Part shown: positions 22,086 through 27,077 of the stretch, one piece after another
How positions within the stretch are numbered: position 1 is the stretch's first letter
Layout: every line of letters starts with the position of its first letter
Assembly (NCBI GenBank): GCA_900538365.1
Contig: UPXT01000025.1
Coordinates: forward strand, 1-27,077
DNA from: an uncultured Acidaminococcus sp.
GTDB taxonomy: Bacteria; Bacillota; Negativicutes; Acidaminococcales; Acidaminococcaceae
Direction of reading: 5' to 3'
DNA: 27,077 nucleotides
Notes under the pieces: model-generated
Database searches by the model: none
What the model saw: only the letters and a program-made list of their open reading frames with translations
What the model was told of the DNA's origin: nothing
Program-made: the position numbers and the translations under genes

Positions 22086-24458
22086 CTATTTGACATAAAC
22101 GATGGTTGCTCCAAAACCGCCTTCGTTAAGGGGCGCCATTTCCGTCTTTTTCACATTGGGATGCTGCTTGAGGTATTCCAAAAGTCCTTTGCGAAGCATG
22201 CCCGTGCCCTTCCCATGGACCAGTCGGAAGCGGTCCATACCGGCAAGAAGCGCGTCATCAATGGCCTTATCCACGTCAGGAATGGCTTCATCAACGGTTT
22301 TTCCCCGCACATCGGTCTGGACAGACGTATCCTGGGCCTTTTTGACAAAGAACTCATGACGGCTGCTGGAACTTTTCTTAAGCGTTCGGTGCGTCCTTTG
22401 CGGTGCAGCTGGCTGGGCTTTTGTGAGGATACAATCCTTCATGGACACATTCATTTTCATGACACCGATGGCAACCGTCACATCACGGCCATTGACGGCC
22501 GTAATCTTGCCTTCCTGGCCCAAGGTCTTGACAAAGACCATCTTGCCAACAGCCGCATTGCCGCTTGTAAGGCCCTGTCCTTCCGGCTCCGCGCGGCCCG
22601 AAATGGAAAAGTTCTTACTGAGGGCCTTACGGCTCATCTCAGCAAGCCGTTCAACTTTGGCGCTTTCCACAAGATTCTGCTGGGCCCGCAGTTCCTTTAG
22701 GATGCCCTGGCTTTCACGGCGGGCGCTGCGATAAAGCTCATCTGCTTCTTCCCGGGCCTTGCGAAGGATTTCATTTCGACTCTTTTCAAGACGGGTCTTT
22801 TCAGCTTTCAGCTGATTGCGGAGGATTTCCGTTTCCCGCCGGAGCGTTTCAATTTCATCCTTGCGGCTTTCGTATTCCCGCCTCTGTCCTTCAAGGTTCT
22901 GGAGCACCCGTTCCATATTGCTGTGCCGCTCATTGATAAAGGTCCGTGCCTCATCAAGAATATCTTCGGAAAGGCCCAAACGTCGGCTGATATAAAAGGC
23001 ATTGCTGCTTCCCGGGACCCCCATGAGAAGACGGTAGGTCGGGCGCAGCGTTTCCGGATCAAATTCAACGCTGGCGTTCTGCATCCCTTCATGTTCATAG
23101 GCAAATGTCTTGAGCTCGCTGTAATGCGTTGTCATGATCGTAAGGACATGGGCCTTGTAAAAATGTTCAATCATGGCCATGGCAAGGGCTGCCCCTTCTG
23201 TCGGATCGGTCCCTACACAGACTTCATCGACAAGGACCAGGTCGCGGTCTGTGGCCTCCCTTATGATGGAAATCATATTTTTCATGTGACCAGAAAAAGT
23301 GGACAGACTCTGCTCAATGCTCTGTTCATCGCCAATATCGGCGTAAACCCCAGAAAATACAGGAAAAACAGCTTCTTCAGCAGGAAGAAAGAGTCCAGCC
23401 TGGGCCATGAGGGCAAAAAGACCGACAGTCTTCAAAGCAACTGTTTTACCGCCCGTATTGGGTCCCGTAATAAGAAGTGTCGTAAAGTCCCGTCCCAGCT
23501 CAATATCAAGGGGCACAATACGATCGTGTTCCAAAAGGGGATGGCGGCCCTTAACGATGCGCAGATGATGATCAAGGACCATCATGGGGCGCCGCGCCCC
23601 AAGCGCCTCGGCGTAGAGGGCCTTGGCAGAAATAAGGTCCACTTGGGCCACAATGGCAAGACTTTCAAGGATGTTGTCCGCTTCGGCTCCTACATGGCTC
23701 GTCAGTGTCCGTAGGATGCGTTCCACTTCCGCTTTTTCTTCAAGGATATACTTCTTGATATCATTATTGAGGTTGACAACGGCCATAGGCTCAATAAAGA
23801 GCGTGGCCCCGCTTGATGACTGGTCATGGACAATGCCAGGAAAATTGAGGCGATATTCCTGCTTGATGGGGATGACATAACGATCCTCGCGCATGGTGAC
23901 GAGAGCATCCTGAAAATATTTCTGGTTGTTTGGGTCATGCAGGAGATCGGAAAGCTTCTCCTTTACCCGGCTGCGGGCAGCAAGGATCCCCGTCCGAAGG
24001 CCCGAAAGCTTCACAGAGGCTGTATCCTTGATATTGCCTTTTTCATCAAGGACGCTGGAAAGCTGCTTTGATAGGCGCGAGAAATCATAGAGCGCATCGC
24101 CGTAATGCACAAGGGCAGGTGCGGTTTCGCTGACTTCCTTGAAGAATGCCTTAAGGTCAAGCATCCCCGAAATGGCATCCTGGATGGCCTTGAATTCTTC
24201 CGGATCAAGAAGGCTGCCAACACGGGTACGTTTCACCAATCCGGAAATATCGGTCAAGCCCCCTAAGGGGATGCGTCGGCCTTCATCGAGAATGCGGACG
24301 GCTTCCGCAGTTTCTTCTTGGGCAAGCTTGACCTCCTCAAAGCGGGAAGAACTCATCAGTTCCATGGCAAGATGCTGCCCCATGGCCGTACCGGCGTACT
24401 GGCTGAGCTTTTCCCTGACCTTAGTAAATTCCAATGTATTGATTGCAAATTTTGCCAT
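22086..24458 (-). CDS. mutS2: MutS2 family endonuclease / ribosome-rescue ATPase
   Basis: A 790-residue MutS2 protein. The N-terminal lever and clamp region is followed by the ATPase core with Walker A GPNTGGKT (332-339), the DEQSIEQSLSTFSGHM signature and the Walker B block DLVLVDEVCVGTDPTEG. A long coiled coil (about 520-620) follows, then a KOW-like segment, and a C-terminal Smr nuclease domain (about 712-790) with DVRGKTVDEA and LVHGKGTGMLR. The N-terminal mismatch-recognition domain of MutS is absent, as expected for MutS2. The family suppresses recombination and, in Bacillus, acts on collided ribosomes. Its start overlaps the U32 gene's stop by one base (TAATG), so the pair is an operon. 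Confidence 0.96.
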   Translation of the reverse strand: MAKFAINTLEFTKVREKLSQYAGTAMGQHLAMELMSSSRFEEVKLAQEETAEAVRILDEGRRIPLGGLTDISGLVKRTRVGSLLDPEEFKAIQDAISGMLDLKAFFKEVSETAPALVHYGDALYDFSRLSKQLSSVLDEKGNIKDTASVKLSGLRTGILAARSRVKEKLSDLLHDPNNQKYFQDALVTMREDRYVIPIKQEYRLNFPGIVHDQSSSGATLFIEPMAVVNLNNDIKKYILEEKAEVERILRTLTSHVGAEADNILESLAIVAQVDLISAKALYAEALGARRPMMVLDHHLRIVKGRHPLLEHDRIVPLDIELGRDFTTLLITGPNTGGKTVALKTVGLFALMAQAGLFLPAEEAVFPVFSGVYADIGDEQSIEQSLSTFSGHMKNMISIIREATDRDLVLVDEVCVGTDPTEGAALAMAMIEHFYKAHVLTIMTTHYSELKTFAYEHEGMQNASVEFDPETLRPTYRLLMGVPGSSNAFYISRRLGLSEDILDEARTFINERHSNMERVLQNLEGQRREYESRKDEIETLRRETEILRNQLKAEKTRLEKSRNEILRKAREEADELYRSARRESQGILKELRAQQNLVESAKVERLAEMSRKALSKNFSISGRAEPEGQGLTSGNAAVGKMVFVKTLGQEGKITAVNGRDVTVAIGVMKMNVSMKDCILTKAQPAAPQRTHRTLKKSSSSRHEFFVKKAQDTSVQTDVRGKTVDEAIPDVDKAIDDALLAGMDRFRLVHGKGTGMLRKGLLEYLKQHPNVKKTEMAPLNEGGFGATIVYVK

Positions 24459-26923
24459 TATAAGACACCTCTAAAATAATGTCCCCGCGTGGTTCCTGGT
24501 TCATTTTCCTCAACAAGGGTCACCCCATCAAGAACGCCCCGGTACATGGCGGTAAGGACACCGGTCTCTTCGACAGAAGCATTCCGGGCGTCAAACCGCA
24601 GCCGGGCAAGGCCCATCTTCTCCATTTTCTTTGCGTGGGCCAGCATGGAAAGGCGCTGACCATTGAGAATATGCATCCGGCCAAATTGGTCCTGCTTCAA
24701 TGGGAAACGGACCTTCTTCCGGTCTTCGAGAAAACCTGCTTCCTTGCAGTGAAAATCGCAGTGACCCTGATCAAGATGACCGAGGAAGCTGCCCTCTACA
24801 CAATATTCGGAGACCATCATTTCAAGGGAGCCTTCGGCAAGGCACTCCAAGGGCAAGTTTGATTTTCTCGCAAGGCCTTCGACCTGGGAGAGCGTAAGCT
24901 CCGGAGACAGCGTGATACCCTCAGCTCCAAGGTCCTGCCAGAAAAGGATACTCTGGCTGTTAAATGTATTTTGGTCCCAATCAACCCACAAAGGAAGTCC
25001 CTGGGCAAGGACCTTTTCCACAAGGCCATTATTGCTCACGACAATCCCGTCAGGAGACAGGCCTTTCCAACGAGGAAGGACCTGGTCATAGTAAGGCAGC
25101 TGACTTTCGGAAACAACACGGCTTGTGCCGATATACCACTTCTTTCCCTTCTCCCGGACCCAGTGGCCAAGGGTTTCAAGGTCTTTCAGCGTCAAAAGGG
25201 GCAGGGTGAAACTATCGCCGCCAACAATAAGGACATCGGCCCCGCCTGAAAGGGCGGCTTTGGCCTTATCCAAAGTATCGACATGGACGGACAGCTCCGC
25301 ATGGCGGCGCAGGGAATGATTGACTGGCTGGGACAGATAGCGGTCCTGCCACTGGACTTTTTGGCGGGGCGGACAAAACTCCTCAAGGCGCGCTTTCGTG
25401 AGGGCTTCTACAGAAAGACGGCGCGCTTCATTGATTTCACTCATGGGAACCATGACATTGTCGTCGCACGTAAGTTCAAGGCTCCCCAAGGAAAATTCCG
25501 TGTTGCCCAGACGGTCCACCTGTTTGCGTACCACGGCTTCATCAAGGGCATGCTTGCGGGCTCTTTCCACGATAAAACGGGTCTGCGCTGTCCCTGTATG
25601 CCCTTCATCATCTGTAGCCGTAATGGTCATGGGCTCACCGAGGGCAGCTGTCACATAAAAGGACAGGGGGATACGTTTTTTATGGTCTGGACCAAAGAAA
25701 CTTTCAGCATAGGTCATGAGTTCGTGATCATTTGTCCGGAAGACGCGGTCGTTGAGACGGATGCCCCGAGGCACGGAAATGGTGACCTTCTCACCGACTT
25801 CGGCTACATCACGGTTCTTGCCATTGACCGTCATGGCATCGACGGTCGTTCCCACGCGGCCGCCGACGCTCACCCAAAATTCCAGGCCGTCGCCCAAATG
25901 TAGGGTCCGTTCGAGCTTGACCGTTCCTTCCGTGTGATCTTTATTCAAAGAAACAACCCGGCCCAGAAGGATGCCGCGGTTATTAGGGCGGCGGTCGCTC
26001 ATCATGGTGCGGCCCGGCTTTTTCTCAAGGTAGGCCGTCGTAAAGTCACGGTTGAAGATCTGTTCAATATGTTCACGGTCTTCTTCAGGGACAACGTATT
26101 TGCCCGTGAAATAGCGGTCAATGGCGCGGCGGTAGATATCCGTCACAACAGCTACATATTCCGGCCGTTTCATGCGCCCTTCGATTTTAAAGGAGCGAAC
26201 CCCGGTTTCGATGAGTCGCGGCAGGATGTCAAGGGTATTCATATCCTTTGGGCTCAAGAGATACTGACCGGCATCGGCGTTTTTGAGCATATCCTTTCCC
26301 TCCTTGTTGACCAAGGTATAGGGCATGCGGCAGGTCTGGGCACAGCGGCCCCGATTTCCGCTGCGACCGCCGATGAGGCTTGACATAAGGCACTGACCAG
26401 AATAACAGATGCAGAGCGCGCCATGCATGAACGTTTCAATCTCACCAGGCGTCTTTTCGCAGATTGTTTTGAGGTCCTTCAAGGTTGTTTCCCTTGCCAT
26501 GACGGAGCGGGGCATCCCCTGGTGGTAGGCAAAGATGGCACCGGAGGAATTGGTGATGGTCATCTGTGTACTGGCATGCAGTTCCAATTCAGGTACTGTG
26601 CGGCGGCAAAGCCGGATGATGCCAAGGTCCTGGACAATGATGCCATCGACACCGATATTGCTGAGGAACGTGACATATTCTCCCAGCGCCTTCATTTCCT
26701 CGTCAGTGACAAGGGTATTGACCGTGACATAGATACGGACATGGTGCAGGTGTGCAAAAGTGATGGCCCGCTGCAGTTCTTCGGGGCCAAAATTTTCGGC
26801 ATAAGCCCGAGCACCAAAAGCAGAGCCCCCCAGATAAACCGCATCAGCACCGGCAAAAACGGCCGCCTCCAAGGCCTCCCAAGTCCCAGCCGGGGCCAAA
26901 AGTTCAACATCTTCTCGTTTCAT
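24458..26923 (-). CDS. U32 family peptidase-like protein (RlhA-type) with DUF3656 region
   Basis: An 821-residue protein. The N-terminal half is a U32 domain: ELLAPAGTWEALEAAVFAGA at the start, the cysteine cluster C171, C178, C194 and C198 within HGALCICYSGQC and NRGRCAQTCRMPY, and FKIEGRMKRPEYVAVV. The C-terminal half fits the long clostridial form with a DUF3656-type middle and a second U32-like region (about 530-740). The E. coli relative RlhA hydroxylates 23S rRNA, and other U32 proteins act in tRNA or ubiquinone hydroxylation, so an RNA-modifying role is more likely than proteolysis. The substrate cannot be named. The start has AAGGAG six bases upstream. It is the first gene of the pair with mutS2. 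Confidence 0.9.
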   Translation of the reverse strand: MKREDVELLAPAGTWEALEAAVFAGADAVYLGGSAFGARAYAENFGPEELQRAITFAHLHHVRIYVTVNTLVTDEEMKALGEYVTFLSNIGVDGIIVQDLGIIRLCRRTVPELELHASTQMTITNSSGAIFAYHQGMPRSVMARETTLKDLKTICEKTPGEIETFMHGALCICYSGQCLMSSLIGGRSGNRGRCAQTCRMPYTLVNKEGKDMLKNADAGQYLLSPKDMNTLDILPRLIETGVRSFKIEGRMKRPEYVAVVTDIYRRAIDRYFTGKYVVPEEDREHIEQIFNRDFTTAYLEKKPGRTMMSDRRPNNRGILLGRVVSLNKDHTEGTVKLERTLHLGDGLEFWVSVGGRVGTTVDAMTVNGKNRDVAEVGEKVTISVPRGIRLNDRVFRTNDHELMTYAESFFGPDHKKRIPLSFYVTAALGEPMTITATDDEGHTGTAQTRFIVERARKHALDEAVVRKQVDRLGNTEFSLGSLELTCDDNVMVPMSEINEARRLSVEALTKARLEEFCPPRQKVQWQDRYLSQPVNHSLRRHAELSVHVDTLDKAKAALSGGADVLIVGGDSFTLPLLTLKDLETLGHWVREKGKKWYIGTSRVVSESQLPYYDQVLPRWKGLSPDGIVVSNNGLVEKVLAQGLPLWVDWDQNTFNSQSILFWQDLGAEGITLSPELTLSQVEGLARKSNLPLECLAEGSLEMMVSEYCVEGSFLGHLDQGHCDFHCKEAGFLEDRKKVRFPLKQDQFGRMHILNGQRLSMLAHAKKMEKMGLARLRFDARNASVEETGVLTAMYRGVLDGVTLVEENEPGTTRGHYFRGVL

Positions 26924-26977
26924 GGAAATCTCCTTATATTATGGAAAGAAAATGGTATGACAGGATTTCGAACCTAT

Positions 26978-26983
26978 ATTATA
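26978..26983 (-). promoter_or_regulatory. possible -10 box for the U32-mutS2 operon
   Basis: A perfect TATAAT lies about 55 bases before the U32 start codon on the minus strand, but no convincing -35 box is found at 16-18 bp. A TTGACA further upstream is too far to pair with it. Confidence 0.4.
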
Positions 26984-27077
26984 TCATATTGAAAGTCCCA
27001 AAAGAAGACGAGCCTGCCGTTCGTATGTGTCAACATTTTCTCGGGAGACCCATATAAGATTGTGTTGCAGCTTAATT
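26984..27077 (-). CDS. possible 3' end of an unrecognised gene (partial)
   Basis: An open frame enters from the right edge and stops at 26984-26986. The 30 visible residues include NLIWVSRENVDTYERQARLL and look like the helical, Arg/Leu-rich end of a real protein. The piece is too short to assign a family, and it may be chance. If real, it lies about 60 bases upstream of the U32 gene on the same strand. Confidence 0.35.
   Translation of the reverse strand, partial: IKLQHNLIWVSRENVDTYERQARLLLGLSI

Noticed and set aside
26940..26990. tRNA-like GGTTCGAAATCC on the minus strand
   Set aside because: The loop resembles a T-loop but the five-base-pair stem is absent, and no acceptor or anticodon arm fits around it.
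1..27077. CRISPR arrays, rRNA genes, prophage or integrase genes
   Set aside because: I saw no regularly spaced repeats, no rRNA sequence and no phage or recombinase proteins in the window.

Overview
The window looks like chromosome of a diderm Firmicute (Negativicutes, perhaps Acidaminococcaceae; this assignment is inference). Gram-positive-type stress control (HrcA with a perfect CIRCE operator), Firmicute gene order (rpsT-lepA and hemW-hrcA-grpE-dnaK-dnaJ) and strong AGGAGG ribosome sites occur beside a YadA-type trimeric autotransporter, which needs an outer membrane. All recognised genes except the first are on the minus strand, so each operon reads from high to low coordinates.

From the right end: the possible tail of an unrecognised gene (26984-27077), a U32-family protein overlapping mutS2 by one base, rpsT, then lepA. 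Between lepA and hemW, which are usually close neighbours in Firmicutes, lie about 8 kb of accessory genes. These are a GntR regulator with two DNA-binding domains, an operon of an SLC13-type carboxylate transporter with the two subunits of an L(+)-tartrate dehydratase (or class I fumarase), and a large trimeric autotransporter adhesin split by a one-base frameshift in an A7 tract. hemW and the hrcA-grpE-dnaK-dnaJ heat-shock operon follow.

Downstream of dnaJ, the 5' part of a group IIC intron sits directly after the T-tract of the dnaJ terminator. Next come a near-consensus promoter, a ZTP riboswitch whose last aptamer segment is also the 5' arm of a terminator, and a stand-alone AICAR transformylase gene. 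Beyond it are a decayed MATE efflux gene and a Y-family DNA polymerase translationally coupled to a YolD-like partner, behind a LexA-like operator. The left end holds a plus-strand LytTR regulator whose receiver domain lacks the phospho-acceptor aspartate.

The most notable items are the intron fragment at the dnaJ terminator, the ZTP riboswitch, the frameshifted adhesin with an unusual coiled-coil tail after its membrane anchor, and the duplicated GntR DNA-binding domain next to the tartrate genes.
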